A stretch of DNA of 64,000 nt from JAOUJD01 sp963841815. Lineage in GTDB: Bacteria; Pseudomonadota; Gammaproteobacteria; Burkholderiales; Burkholderiaceae_F. The stretch covers positions 186,001 to 250,000 of the forward strand of contig CAWJEE010000009.1 in the NCBI GenBank assembly GCA_963841815.1. The letters are read 5' to 3'. Under the pieces are notes generated by a model. That model did not search any database, had not been told where the DNA came from, and saw only the letters and a program-made list of their open reading frames with translations. A program made the translations under genes and the position numbers. Of the stretch, positions 36,823 through 45,747 are shown piece by piece (the stretch's first letter is position 1; each line of letters starts with the position of its first letter).

Positions 36823-37404
36823 AGCCGCGACGCCGCCTCATCGACCGAAGGCAGGACGCGCGGCAGAGCGAGCAGCAGTTGCGCGTTGCCGGCCCGGTCC
36901 TGGATCGCTACCCAGGCCGGCAGCGGGAGCTCCCCGGTCGCGCCCGTGCCCTTCCACTCCTCGAACGGCTTGCGACGCTCGTCGAAGTACCGGAACTCGG
37001 ATCCCGCGGGAACTTCGAACAGCACGGCTTCGCGCGTTCGCTCGCGATACACCAGTTCGCGGCCGCCGCGCGCATCGCGCAGTTCCAGGGCATACGTCGC
37101 GACCCCGGCGCTCAGCAGCGGAGAGGACGTCAACCCCGACATGCGCTGCACTCCGCCCGTGAACCGTTCGTCTGGAATCTTCACGACAGGACGGGTGCCG
37201 GCCACGACTTGCCGGACCGCGTCGTGCGCGATGGAGTTGCGCAGCACGTCGCCCGTCACCGCGTGAACGCGCTCCGTGGACCGGGCCGCCATCACGAGCG
37301 CCTGCTGCACGAACACGATCAGCAGGCTGCCGATGACGAGCGCTGTCAGCACTTCGAGCAGCGTGAAACCGCGCTCCCGCGTCGCCGGACGAGAACTTCT
37401 TCAT
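36819..37404 (-). CDS. gspJ: Type II secretion minor pseudopilin GspJ, frameshift near start
   Basis: The prepilin motif RERGFTLLEVLTALVIGSLL is in one frame, but the likely start MKKFSSGDA (ATG at 37404) is in another; one base is extra between them near 37380. The body (about 195 residues repaired) has EFRYFDERRKPFEEWKG, a typical GspJ-like 'FxYxD' segment. The ATG overlaps a TGA that fits the end of gspI (ATGA). Processed by the prepilin peptidase, which is not in this window. Confidence 0.85.
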
Positions 37405-37824
37405 TGAAACGGCCCTTGCTCTCCGATCGACGCGGCGAAAGCCGACCTGTCTCGCGGTGAAGGCGAACCACTCCGTGCCCTGTCGCACGCCGGTGACCGT
37501 CACGTCGAACATCGCGACTTCGAACGGCCCTGTCTCACCGGCACGCACCGTGTTCCGCCGCGGCTGGCCCCGCATCTGCGAAGACCATCGCACCACGCAA
37601 TCGGCGAGCGCCAACTCGCCGTCGGGCGTTTCGAACGGGTTCATCCGGTCGACCAGCTGCGCCGCGCTTTCGATCGCCTCGCCGCGCTGCACGGCCTCCT
37701 GCATCCGGTTGGTCGTGGACAGCGTGAAATTGAGCAGGGCGAACGACGCCGTGATCGCCGTCGCGACCACCGAGAGCGCGACGATCGCCTCGAGCAAGGT
37801 GAAGCCGCGGACGCGGGACCGCAC
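37401..37824 (-). CDS. gspI: Type II secretion minor pseudopilin GspI, frameshift near end
   Basis: About 140 residues. A GTG at 37824, eight bases after the gspH stop, gives VRSRVRGFTLLEAIVALSV, a perfect prepilin site. TTNRMQEAVQRGEAIESAAQ and VRWSSQMRGQPRRN follow, then VTVTGVRQGTEWFAFTARQV. As read the frame runs into gspJ; one base shift near 37430 would end it with GEQGPFQ and a TGA at 37401-37403 overlapping the gspJ ATG. Forms the pseudopilus tip with GspJ and GspK. Confidence 0.83.
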
Positions 37825-37831
37825 CCGCGCC

Positions 37832-38210
37832 TCAGTCGAATTGCACACGGCAGAACGGGGCGGAAATCTGCACGGCGACCATCTGGTCGCCGGTGCTGAT
37901 CGTGGCACTGGCGTCGGAGCAGAGGCCCGACGGCTGCACCCGCAACGGCTTGACGATTCGCACCCGGAAGTTCGCCGGCAGCCCGGGCCAGGCGGCTTCG
38001 CCCTCGAACGCGAGCGGCTTCCCCGCCAGCCGTCGCTTCGACCGGCAGCCGTTCGATCGAACTGGCGATCTCGCGCCGCTGCGTTTCCCGCGTGGCGGCG
38101 CTCACGAGGTTCATCGCGTTCGGCGCGACGAGCCCGACGAGGAGTCCGACGATCAGAAGAACGACCAGGAGCTCGAGCAAGCGTGAAGCCCGAGCCCCGA
38201 ACTGCCGGCG
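37832..38210 (-). CDS. gspH: Type II secretion pseudopilin GspH, frameshifted
   Basis: The prepilin motif GFTLLELLVVLLIVGLLVGL is split by one extra base in its middle (near 38183). After SIERLPVEA near 38050 another shift leads to PLAFEGEAAWPGLPANFRVR, then SATISTGDQMVAVQISAPF and the end CRVQFD with a TGA at 37832-37834. Total about 125 residues. No good start codon is visible between the gspG stop and the prepilin motif, probably another read error; the right-hand limit is therefore approximate. Confidence 0.75.
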
Positions 38211-38669
38211 CTACTGCGTGCCTGTCGGAACGGCACCGATGTCCGCATCCGTCCCCTCGCCGCCCGGCTTGCCGTCGCCACCGTACGAATAGATGCCGAA
38301 CGCCTGCCCGCCCGGGCCTGGCACGGCGTAGCGATACGGGGCGCCCCACGGATCGGCCGGCACCGCGTCGTCGAGATACGGACCGCGCCATCGAGGCGCG
38401 ATCGCCGGGTCGCTGGGCGCCGTCATCAGGAGAGCCAGGCCCTCGGCTTGCGTCGGATACCGGCCGATGTCCATGCGCAGGGTCTCGAGCGCGCCCCGCA
38501 GCAGCTTGATCTGTGCTTGCGTCGTCTGCACCTTCGCGGCGTCCGCCCGCCCGAACAGGCGCGGACCGACGAGGCCGATCAGCAGACCCACGATCACCAG
38601 GACGACAAGGATTTCGAGCAGCGTGAAGCCACGGCTCAGGCGGCCACGGCGGAATGCGATTGGTTTCAT
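38211..38669 (-). CDS. gspG: Type II secretion major pseudopilin GspG
   Basis: 152 residues. MKPIAFRRGRLSRG leader then FTLLEILVVLVIVGLLIGLV with Glu5, the major pseudopilin hallmark. The soluble domain keeps the conserved ALETLRMDIGRYPTQAEGL, GPYLDDAVPADPWGAPYRY and GIYSYGGDGKPGGEGTDADI, the calcium-binding C-terminal loop of GspG. It starts eight bases after gspF. Frame intact. Confidence 0.96.
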   Translation of the reverse strand: MKPIAFRRGRLSRGFTLLEILVVLVIVGLLIGLVGPRLFGRADAAKVQTTQAQIKLLRGALETLRMDIGRYPTQAEGLALLMTAPSDPAIAPRWRGPYLDDAVPADPWGAPYRYAVPGPGGQAFGIYSYGGDGKPGGEGTDADIGAVPTGTQ

Positions 38670-38677
38670 GCGAGGAC

Positions 38678-39844
38678 TCAGACAGCGACCGACGACAGTG
38701 AAGTGACCGCGAGCATTATGCCGACCATCAGCGTCCCTATCAGGGCGCCGATGACGAGAATCGCAACGGGCTCGAGCAGCGCGACGAACCGGCGGACGCG
38801 CTCGCGCACCGCACGCTCCTCGAGGTCCGCCAGCTGGCCGAAGACGAGCGCAAGCTGGCCCGCGCGCTCGCCGGCCCTGAGCATCGCGATGTGGTCGGAC
38901 GACAGCAACCCGGTGGGCGCAATCGCCGTCGAGAGCGCCTCCCCTGCCGCGATCTGCCGGCGGACGCGCTCGAGTTCGCGCTTCACGCCGTTCAACGACA
39001 GCGCTCCGATGGCGGCGTCCAGGCATTGCGCCAGGCGAAGCCTGCCCGCGGTGAGGTTCGCCATGAGGCGGAGCCAGCGCGCGATCTCGATGCGCTTCAG
39101 CCACTTGGCGATGGCGTCGACGCGGGCGGTGGCGTTGAGGGCCGAAACGCGCCGAGCCGGATCGACCAGCATGTAGCCGACGAGAACAGCGACCGCCGCG
39201 GCGCCCGCCAGGATGAACCAGAAGTGCGCGTCGATGAAGGCGCCCGTTTGCAGCACCACCTTGGACACGAGCGGCAGATCGGCCTTCGGCGACTTCAGCA
39301 TCCCGATGAACTTCGGGACGACGAAGCGGAACAGCAGCACGACCGCCGCGAACCCGCTGACCACCAGCACCGTCGGATAGATCATCTGCGTGACCAGTTC
39401 GGTGCGGAATTCGCGCGTCCGGCGCATCAGGTCGGCGGACTCCATCAGCCCCGCCGACAACTCGCCGCGCGCCTCGCTCGCCGCCACCAGGGCGGGAACG
39501 TACTGCGGGAACGACATGCCCGACGACTGCAGGGCAGTGCTGAGGGCGACGCCGGCACGCAACTGGCTCTCGGCGGACCGCACGCGTTCGTCGCCGGACT
39601 GTTCCCGGATCAGCGCAAAGGCCTCGCCGATCGACACGCCGGCGGCCAGCATCAGGCCGAGCTGGCGCAGGAAGCTCTCGGCGTTGAAGCGCGCCTTCGC
39701 AGCCCGCTCCGTCGCAGCCGACAGCAGCGTGACCGTCAGTCCGTCGGCCTTCAGCTTGCGGAGCGCGTCGCCCTCGGTGCTCGCCTCGATTTCTCCCGAC
39801 ACCGACTGGCTGCCGGGCGAATACGCGGAGTACCGGTACCTCAT
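38678..39844 (-). CDS. gspF: Type II secretion inner-membrane platform protein GspF
   Basis: 388 residues, polytopic. Two T2SF repeats: the first with FLRQLGLMLAAGVSIGEAFA and IYPTVLVVSGFAAVVLLFRF, the second with ARWLRLMANLTAGRLRLAQC and a C-terminal span VALLEPVAILVIGALIGTLM. The EPVAIL(V/I)IG motif is diagnostic for GspF/PilC proteins. Its ATG overlaps the gspE stop (ATGA at 39841-39844), which couples ATPase and platform. Frame intact. Confidence 0.95.
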   Translation of the reverse strand: MRYRYSAYSPGSQSVSGEIEASTEGDALRKLKADGLTVTLLSAATERAAKARFNAESFLRQLGLMLAAGVSIGEAFALIREQSGDERVRSAESQLRAGVALSTALQSSGMSFPQYVPALVAASEARGELSAGLMESADLMRRTREFRTELVTQMIYPTVLVVSGFAAVVLLFRFVVPKFIGMLKSPKADLPLVSKVVLQTGAFIDAHFWFILAGAAAVAVLVGYMLVDPARRVSALNATARVDAIAKWLKRIEIARWLRLMANLTAGRLRLAQCLDAAIGALSLNGVKRELERVRRQIAAGEALSTAIAPTGLLSSDHIAMLRAGERAGQLALVFGQLADLEERAVRERVRRFVALLEPVAILVIGALIGTLMVGIMLAVTSLSSVAV

Positions 39845-41518
39845 GCGGATTCGGACTCGCTCGCGCTCACCGCCTTCAGGACTTCATCCATCGAAGTGAC
39901 GCCTGCGGCAGCCTTCTGAACGCCGTCCTGGAGCATGGTCCGCGTGCGCAGCGACTCGAACCGCGACGTCGCGCCTTCGGTGCCGACGCGGATCAGGTCG
40001 CGGGACTTCTCGTCGACCTGGATGAACTCGTAGATGCCGGTGCGACCGCGGTAGCCCGATCCGCCACAGGCAGCGCAGCCCACCGGACGCCGGAAGTCCG
40101 GGCTTCGATCCGAGCGACTTCGCGATGTCGGCCCATCGTCCTTCATCGTCCGGCGCGCTGCAGCGCGGACACAGCTTCCGCACCAGCCGTTGCGCGATCA
40201 CTCCGCGCAGCGTCGCGCTGATCAGGAAGGGTTCGACCCCCATGTCGATCAGCCGCGGAATGGCCCCGGCGGCGTCGTTCGTGTGCAGGGACGCCAGCAC
40301 GAGGTGGCCGGTCAGTGCGGCCTGCACGGCGATCGACGCCGTTTCCGCATCGCGAATCTCGCCGACGAGGATGACGTCCGGATCGTGACGCAGCACCACG
40401 CGCAGCGCCTGCGCAAACGTGAAGCCGATCTCCGACTGGACCTGGATCTGCGTCACGTCCGGCAATTGGTACTCGACCGGATCCTCCACCGTGATGATCT
40501 TGCGCAGTCCGTCCCGAGCCGCCTCGAGGGCCGCGTAGAGCGTCGTGCTCTTGCCCGATCCGGTCGGCCCGGTCACGAGGACGATGCCGTTCGGCATCTC
40601 GAGCCAGGTGCCGCAGGCGCTGAAGTCGTCGGCCTGCATGCCGGTCGAATCGAGGGTCAGCCGGGCCGTGTTCTTCGGCAGGAATCGAAGGACGATGGAC
40701 TCGCCGTGCACGGTTGGAATCACCGACACGCGCAGATCGAGTTCAACGCCGCTCGCCCGCGTGGAAAACCGTCCGTCCTGAGGCAGTCGCCGCTCGGCGA
40801 TGTCGAGGCCGGAGATCAGCTTGATGCGGGAGACCACCGCGTCGAACTGCTGGCGCGGCATGCGATGCAGGTCGTGCATCACGCCGTCGACCCGAAGGCG
40901 AACCGCAAAGCCGCCTTCGCCGGGCTCCACGTGAAGATCGGAGGCCCGCTCGTCGACGGACTTCGCGATCAGGCCGTTCACGTACTCGACGACCGGCGCC
41001 TCTTCGGCCAGTTCGCGCAGGTGCGCCGACGACGGCTGCAGCACGTCGACGTCCGGTCCCCGGACCGCGGCGGCGAGGGTTTCGAGGGAGGACTTGGTGC
41101 AAAAACGCCACTTCGCACTTCGTCCTGCGGCGGTCTGCCCGACGAAGTCGCGCAGTTCAGCCAGGAACGGCTCGCGCGCCGCCACGGTCAGGTCGTCGTC
41201 AGCGGTCACGAGGGGGACGCATTCGCGCGCGAGGAACCACGCGAGCGGAGCACCCAGTCGACTGCATGCCGACTCGATCGACTGCGCGTTGACGACGACG
41301 TCGGCCGCGGCGAGCAGCGGCACGCCGGTGAAGTCCGACAGGACCGGCAGCAGCACTTCCTCGGACGCGTAGCCGCCGCGGATGACGGCCGACGCCAGGG
41401 TGCCGCCGAGCTGGCTCTGCAGGCGTTGCGCGCTCCTGAGGTCGTCCTCGCCCAGCACGCCGGCCGAGACCAGCCGGCTGGCGAGCGTGTCGAGCCCGCT
41501 GACCACGTCGATCGTCAT
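39841..41518 (-). CDS. gspE: Type II secretion ATPase GspE, one frameshift
   Basis: Hexameric ATPase that drives pseudopilus assembly. About 559 residues after repair. N-terminal T2SSE_N domain (about 1-150), then SDLHVEPGEGGFAVRLRVDG, Walker A GPTGSGKSTTLYAAL near 317, the Asp box ITVEDPVEYQLPDVTQIQV, Walker B DPDVILVGEIRDAETA, His box LVLASLHTNDAAGAIPRL, and the first half of a zinc motif CPRC near 450. Near 40100 the frame changes; the other frame supplies CAACGGSGYRGRTGIYEF, the second Cys pair. The operon starts here, divergent from the heptose genes. Confidence 0.94.
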
Positions 41519-41565
41519 TCAGTCCGTTCCATGCGGCGGATGCTGGTCTGCTCCCATGTTCTACG

Positions 41566-41571
41566 ATTGTA
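41566..41571 (-). promoter_or_regulatory. Candidate -10 box for the type II secretion operon
   Basis: The minus strand reads TACAAT, five of six matches to the consensus, about 48 bases before the gspE ATG and within the 78-base gap to the divergent rfaE1. A TGGCAG hexamer 18 bases upstream is a weak -35 and would overlap the rfaE1 start region. Confidence 0.3.
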
Positions 41572-41596
41572 GGTTAGCGATCCTCGGAACTGCCAG

Positions 41597-42547
41597 ATGT
41601 CACTTCCCGTTTCCGTGACAGCGGAACGAATTGCCCGCTGCCGCGTCCTCGTCGTCGGCGATGCGATGCTCGATCGCTACTGGCACGGCGAGGTCGAGCG
41701 ACTGTCACCGGAGGCTCCGGTTCCGATCGTGCGCATGCGCGGAACGGATGCGCGGCTCGGCGGCGCGGCGAACGTGGCCCGCAACGTGGTGGCGCTCGGC
41801 GCAAAGGCGGGGTTGTTGACGGTGCTCGGTACGGACGAGCCCGCCGCAGTCATCCGGCGCTTGTTGAAGGAGTCGGGAATCGAGGACCACGCCGCCGTGT
41901 CCGACGGCCTGGCGACCACGGTGAAGCTTCGGGTCATCGGCCGGCGACAGCAGATGCTGCGCGTGGATTTCGAGAGCGAGCCGGACTCCGACGTCCTGGC
42001 GGGGCAGATCGGCCTGTTTCGCGAGTTGCTGCAGAAGTTCGACCTGGTGTTGCTGTCCGACTACGGCAAGGGCGGCCTGAAGCACATCGAGCAGATCATC
42101 GGCATCGCACGCGCCGCGAACAAGCCCGTGCTCGTCGATCCGAAGGGCGACGAGTACTCGCGGTACGCGGGCGCGACGATCATCACGCCGAACCGCGCAG
42201 AGTTGCGGGAGGTCGTCGGTCGCTGGTCGGACGAGCGGGACCTGGAGCGGCGGGCGCAGGAGTTGCGGAAGAGCCTGGACCTGCAGGCCCTGCTGCTGAC
42301 GCGCAGCGAAGAAGGGATGACTCTGTTCACGGAGCAAGGCGCATGGAGCGTCGCGGCAGCGGCGCGGGAGGTGTTCGACGTCACGGGTGCCGGCGACACC
42401 GTGATCGCCGTGCTGGCGGTCATGATGGCGGCCGGGCTCTCGCTGCGGGACGCGGTGACCATCGCCAACAAGGCAGGAGGTATCGTGGTCGGCAAACTGG
42501 GCACGTCCACCGCTTCGTACAGCGAACTCTTCGAGTCGAACGAATGA
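41597..42547 (+). CDS. rfaE1: D-glycero-beta-D-manno-heptose 7-phosphate kinase
   Basis: PfkB/ribokinase-family enzyme equal to the N-terminal half of HldE: phosphorylates heptose-7-phosphate at C1. 316 residues. VLVVGDAMLDRYWHGEVERL-type start with LSPEAPVPIV, the GGAANVARNV glycine motif, LLSDYGKGGL, and the C-terminal VFDVTGAGDTVIAVLA with the catalytic Asp. It lacks the nucleotidyltransferase half, which is encoded separately as rfaE2 three genes on. Its stop overlaps the hldD ATG. Confidence 0.95.
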   Translation: MSLPVSVTAERIARCRVLVVGDAMLDRYWHGEVERLSPEAPVPIVRMRGTDARLGGAANVARNVVALGAKAGLLTVLGTDEPAAVIRRLLKESGIEDHAAVSDGLATTVKLRVIGRRQQMLRVDFESEPDSDVLAGQIGLFRELLQKFDLVLLSDYGKGGLKHIEQIIGIARAANKPVLVDPKGDEYSRYAGATIITPNRAELREVVGRWSDERDLERRAQELRKSLDLQALLLTRSEEGMTLFTEQGAWSVAAAAREVFDVTGAGDTVIAVLAVMMAAGLSLRDAVTIANKAGGIVVGKLGTSTASYSELFESNE

Positions 42548-43536
42548 AGATCATCGTCACCGGCGCCGCCGGCTTCGTCGGTTCGAACAACGTGCTCGCG
42601 CTGAACGCGCGCGGCGAGCGCGACGTCATCGCCGTCGACAACCTGAAGCGCTCGGAGAAGTTCGCCAACCTGGTCGATGCGGAGTTCGGCGATTACTTCG
42701 ACAAGCAGGAGTTTCTCGATCTCCTGCGACGTCGTGCCCTGCCGAAACCGGACGTCGTCTTCCACCAGGGCGCCTGCTCCGACACCATGGAGACCGATGG
42801 CCGCTACATGATGGAGAACAACTACCGCTACAGCGTGGAGTTGTTCCGGTGGTGCCAGGAGCTGCGGGTGCCGTTCGTGTATGCGTCGTCCGGCTCGGTG
42901 TACGGCCTCGGTCCGGTATTCAAGGAAGGGCGCGCCAACGAGCGCCCGTTGAACGTCTACGGCTACTCCAAGTTCCTGTTCGACCAGTTCATCCGCCGGG
43001 CGCTGCCCGACCTGCGCGCGCCCGTGGTCGGCCTGCGCTACTTCAACGTCTACGGACCGCGCGAGTCGCACAAGGGCCGGATGGCCTCGGTGGCGTTCCA
43101 CCACGTCCAGCAGTTCCTGGCCGACGGTGCCGTCAAGCTGTTCGAAGGCAGCCACGGGTATGCCAGCGGCGACCAGCGGCGCGACTTCGTCCACGTCGAC
43201 GATGTCGTCGCGACCAACCTGCACTTCTGGGATCACCCGGTCTCCGGCATCTACAACGTCGGTACGGGACGCGCACAGGCGTTCAACGACGTCGCGAAGG
43301 CGGTCGTCAATGCGATTCGAGCTGACACGGGCAAGCCCGTGCTGTCGCTCGAGCAGCTCGCTGCCGCCGGCGAGATCAAGTACGTCCCCTTCCCGGACGC
43401 GCTGCGTGGCAAGTATCAGGCGTACACGCAGGCGGACCGCTCGGCCCTCGAGCAGGCTGGCATGACGGCGCCCTTCAGGACCGTCGAGGTCGGGACGGCC
43501 GAGTACGTGCGGTGGCTGCTGGCGCAGGGACGGTGA
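42544..43536 (+). CDS. hldD: ADP-L-glycero-D-manno-heptose 6-epimerase
   Basis: Last step of ADP-heptose synthesis. 330 residues, an extended SDR: IIVTGAAGFVGSNNVLALN (NADP motif), FHQGACSDTMETDGRYMMEN (diagnostic of HldD), YASSGSVYG, and YGYSKFLFDQFIRR with the Tyr-x3-Lys. RDFVHVDDVVATN follows. The ATG at 42544 overlaps the kinase stop; the TGA overlaps the gmhB GTG. Frame intact. Confidence 0.96.
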   Translation: MKIIVTGAAGFVGSNNVLALNARGERDVIAVDNLKRSEKFANLVDAEFGDYFDKQEFLDLLRRRALPKPDVVFHQGACSDTMETDGRYMMENNYRYSVELFRWCQELRVPFVYASSGSVYGLGPVFKEGRANERPLNVYGYSKFLFDQFIRRALPDLRAPVVGLRYFNVYGPRESHKGRMASVAFHHVQQFLADGAVKLFEGSHGYASGDQRRDFVHVDDVVATNLHFWDHPVSGIYNVGTGRAQAFNDVAKAVVNAIRADTGKPVLSLEQLAAAGEIKYVPFPDALRGKYQAYTQADRSALEQAGMTAPFRTVEVGTAEYVRWLLAQGR

Positions 43537-44132
43537 AGGCAGCCGCGTTCCTCGACCGCGATGGAGTGGTCAACATCGACCGCGGCTACGTCTTTCGCCG
43601 GGAGGACTTCGAGTTCGTGCCCGGCACGCTGGACGCGGCGCGCGAGCTGAAGTCGATGGGCCTGGCACTGGTGGTCGTGACGAACCAGTCGGGAATCGCG
43701 CGCGGCTACTACGGGCCGGAGCAGTTCCTCGCGCTGACCGACTGGATGAAGGAGGCGTTTGCCGCGCACGGCGCGGCGCTCGACGGCGTCTACTTCTGCC
43801 CGCATCACCCGACGGAAGGCGAGGGGCCGTACCGACGGGACTGCCATTGCCGCAAGCCGGCGCCCGGATTGCTCCTCGACGCAGCCCGCGACCTCGACAT
43901 CGACGTGCGCCGTTCGGTGCTGTTCGGCGACAAGGCGAGCGACCTGCAGGCTGCGCTCGCGGCCGGCATCCCGCACCGCGTACTGCTCGGCACCGACGGC
44001 CGCAAAGAGCCCTGCGACGTCTTTCCCGGAGGCCTCGCCACCGAGCGCTTCCGATCGCTCGCGGACGCCGTGCGGTCGGACGCGATGCGCGCGCTGCTGG
44101 CGCGATTGCCCCACGAGCGGGCCGCCGCATGA
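43533..44132 (+). CDS. gmhB: D-glycero-beta-D-manno-heptose 1,7-bisphosphate 7-phosphatase
   Basis: HAD-family phosphatase, 199 residues. AAAFLDRDGVVNIDRGYVFR holds the catalytic DxD; VVVTNQSGIARGYY is motif II; the zinc loop is CPHHPTEGEGPYRRDCHCRK, a hallmark of GmhB; FGDKASDLQAALAAGI is motif IV. The GTG at 43533 is chosen over an upstream ATG because it overlaps the hldD stop and gives the usual N terminus. It removes the C7 phosphate so that RfaE2 can adenylylate C1. Confidence 0.94.
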   Translation: MKAAAFLDRDGVVNIDRGYVFRREDFEFVPGTLDAARELKSMGLALVVVTNQSGIARGYYGPEQFLALTDWMKEAFAAHGAALDGVYFCPHHPTEGEGPYRRDCHCRKPAPGLLLDAARDLDIDVRRSVLFGDKASDLQAALAAGIPHRVLLGTDGRKEPCDVFPGGLATERFRSLADAVRSDAMRALLARLPHERAAA

Positions 44133-44608
44133 GCCGATTCGCTCGCAAGATCGTTTCGCGTGAACAGCTCGCGCGCGCCGCCGCCGCGCTCGCCCGTCCA
44201 TTGGTGCTGACCAACGGCGTCTTCGACATCCTGCATCGCGGCCACGTCACCTACCTCGAGCAGGCGCGCGCGCTGGGCGCCGCCCTCGTCGTCGCGGTCA
44301 ACAGCGACCGTTCCGTGCGCCAGCTCGGCAAGGGACCGGACCGGCCCATCAATCCTGAAGCCGACCGCGCCTGGGTCCTCGCGGCCCTGCAGTGCGTGGA
44401 CCTCGTGACGATCTTCGATGAACAGGTCCCGCTGCCCGTGCTCGATCTCGTTCGCCCGGACATCTATGTCAAGGGTGGCGACTACGACATGGACATGGTC
44501 GAGGAGGCGCGATTGGTCCGCAGCTGGGGCGGCACGGCGCTCGCGCTGCCCTACGTTCCGGGACACTCCACCACCGGGACCGTCAACCGCCTGCGCGGCG
44601 CGGACTGA
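44129..44608 (+). CDS. rfaE2: D-glycero-beta-D-manno-heptose 1-phosphate adenylyltransferase
   Basis: Nucleotidyltransferase equal to the C-terminal half of HldE. 159 residues. LVLTNGVFDILHRGHVTYL carries the HxGH motif; VAVNSDRSVRQLGKGPDRPI is the family signature; PDIYVKGGDYDMDMV and PGHSTTGTVNRLR (the STT motif) complete it. The ATG at 44129 overlaps the gmhB TGA. With its neighbours it forms a four-gene ADP-heptose unit lacking only gmhA. Confidence 0.95.
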   Translation: MSRFARKIVSREQLARAAAALARPLVLTNGVFDILHRGHVTYLEQARALGAALVVAVNSDRSVRQLGKGPDRPINPEADRAWVLAALQCVDLVTIFDEQVPLPVLDLVRPDIYVKGGDYDMDMVEEARLVRSWGGTALALPYVPGHSTTGTVNRLRGAD

Positions 44609-44640
44609 GTACAGTCGCGCCAGTCCCCAGCCATGAGCCG

Positions 44641-45741
44641 ATGAACATCAGCCTTCCGCCCTCGACCTACCTCGCCCAGGCGGCGGTCGCCGGCTTCATC
44701 TGCGCGCTGGTCATCCTGATGCTGCGCCGGCCGGCCGAGCGCTGGGGCCTGGTGGACCACCCAGGCGGGCGCAAGCGCCACGGCGCGCCGGTGCCGCTGA
44801 CCGGCGGTCTCGCGGTCGTTGCCGGGTTCGCGCTGGCGCTCACGTGGTCCTTCACTGCCCTGGGGCAATACGCCGCGCTGTTCGCCGGCATCGCTCTGCT
44901 GGCTGTGATCGGCCTGCTCGACGACCTCGGCGAGGTATCGGCGACGTCCAAGATGCTCGCGCAGGTGCTGGCTGCGGTCTTCATGACCTCGTGGGGCAGC
45001 AACTACCTGACCAGTCTCGGCGACCTGTTCGGAACGAGCCCGATCGACCTGCGCGACTGGGCGATTCCCTTCACGGTCTTCGCGGCCATCGCCGTCATCA
45101 ACTCGGTCAACATGTTCGACGGGCTCGACGGGCTGGCCGGCTCTCTGGTGCTGGTGATCCTGCTGTTCTTCAGCGGCTTCGCGTGGACGATCGGCGATGC
45201 CCATGCGTCCAAGATCCTCATCGTGCTGTCCGGCGCGATGGCGGGTTTCCTGTTCTTCAACCTGCCGTGGCCCTTGCGCGGGCGGCACCGCACCTTCCTC
45301 GGCGACGCCGGCAGCATGGCGGCAGGGTTCGCCGTTGCCTGGTTCGCGGTGTCACTGACGCAGCGCGCCCACTTGAACGCCGTGCCGCCTGCCGTGATGC
45401 TGTGGGTGCTCGGCATCGTGCTGATGGACGTCTTCACGGTGACCGTGCGCCGTCTCGCGCGCCGGCGCAGCCCGATGGCGCCGGACCGCGATCACGTGCA
45501 TCACGTGCTGCTCCGACGCGGCCTCGGCCCCCGCCGGACGCTGCTGGTGCTGGTCGGCGCCAACATCCTGCTCGGCCTGGTCGGCACGGCGCTCTGGCGG
45601 TTCGGCGTGCCGGACTGGTGGATCTTCTGGTCGTTCCTGGCGGTGTGCGCCGCCTACTTCGCGGCGTTCTTCATGCCGTTGCGCTTCTATCGCCTGCGCA
45701 GCCGCATCGGCTCCCCCGACGAGTACGAACGCGACAGCTGA
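44641..45741 (+). CDS. WecA-type polyprenyl-phosphate N-acetylhexosamine 1-phosphate transferase
   Basis: Polytopic MraY/WecA-family enzyme that starts glycan synthesis by moving a HexNAc-1-phosphate onto undecaprenyl phosphate. 366 residues, about 10-11 spans. DHPGGRKRHGAPVPLTGGLA is the first cytoplasmic loop, VIGLLDDLGEVS the DDxx(D/E) motif, NSVNMFDGLDGLAGS the NxxNxxDGxDGL motif, FLGDAGSMAAGF the FLGD motif, and DRDHVHHVLLRRG the HxHH loop separating WecA-like enzymes from MraY. It may prime the glycan built by the 1-29 kb locus. Confidence 0.92.
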   Translation: MNISLPPSTYLAQAAVAGFICALVILMLRRPAERWGLVDHPGGRKRHGAPVPLTGGLAVVAGFALALTWSFTALGQYAALFAGIALLAVIGLLDDLGEVSATSKMLAQVLAAVFMTSWGSNYLTSLGDLFGTSPIDLRDWAIPFTVFAAIAVINSVNMFDGLDGLAGSLVLVILLFFSGFAWTIGDAHASKILIVLSGAMAGFLFFNLPWPLRGRHRTFLGDAGSMAAGFAVAWFAVSLTQRAHLNAVPPAVMLWVLGIVLMDVFTVTVRRLARRRSPMAPDRDHVHHVLLRRGLGPRRTLLVLVGANILLGLVGTALWRFGVPDWWIFWSFLAVCAAYFAAFFMPLRFYRLRSRIGSPDEYERDS

Positions 45742-45747
45742 GCCGGC

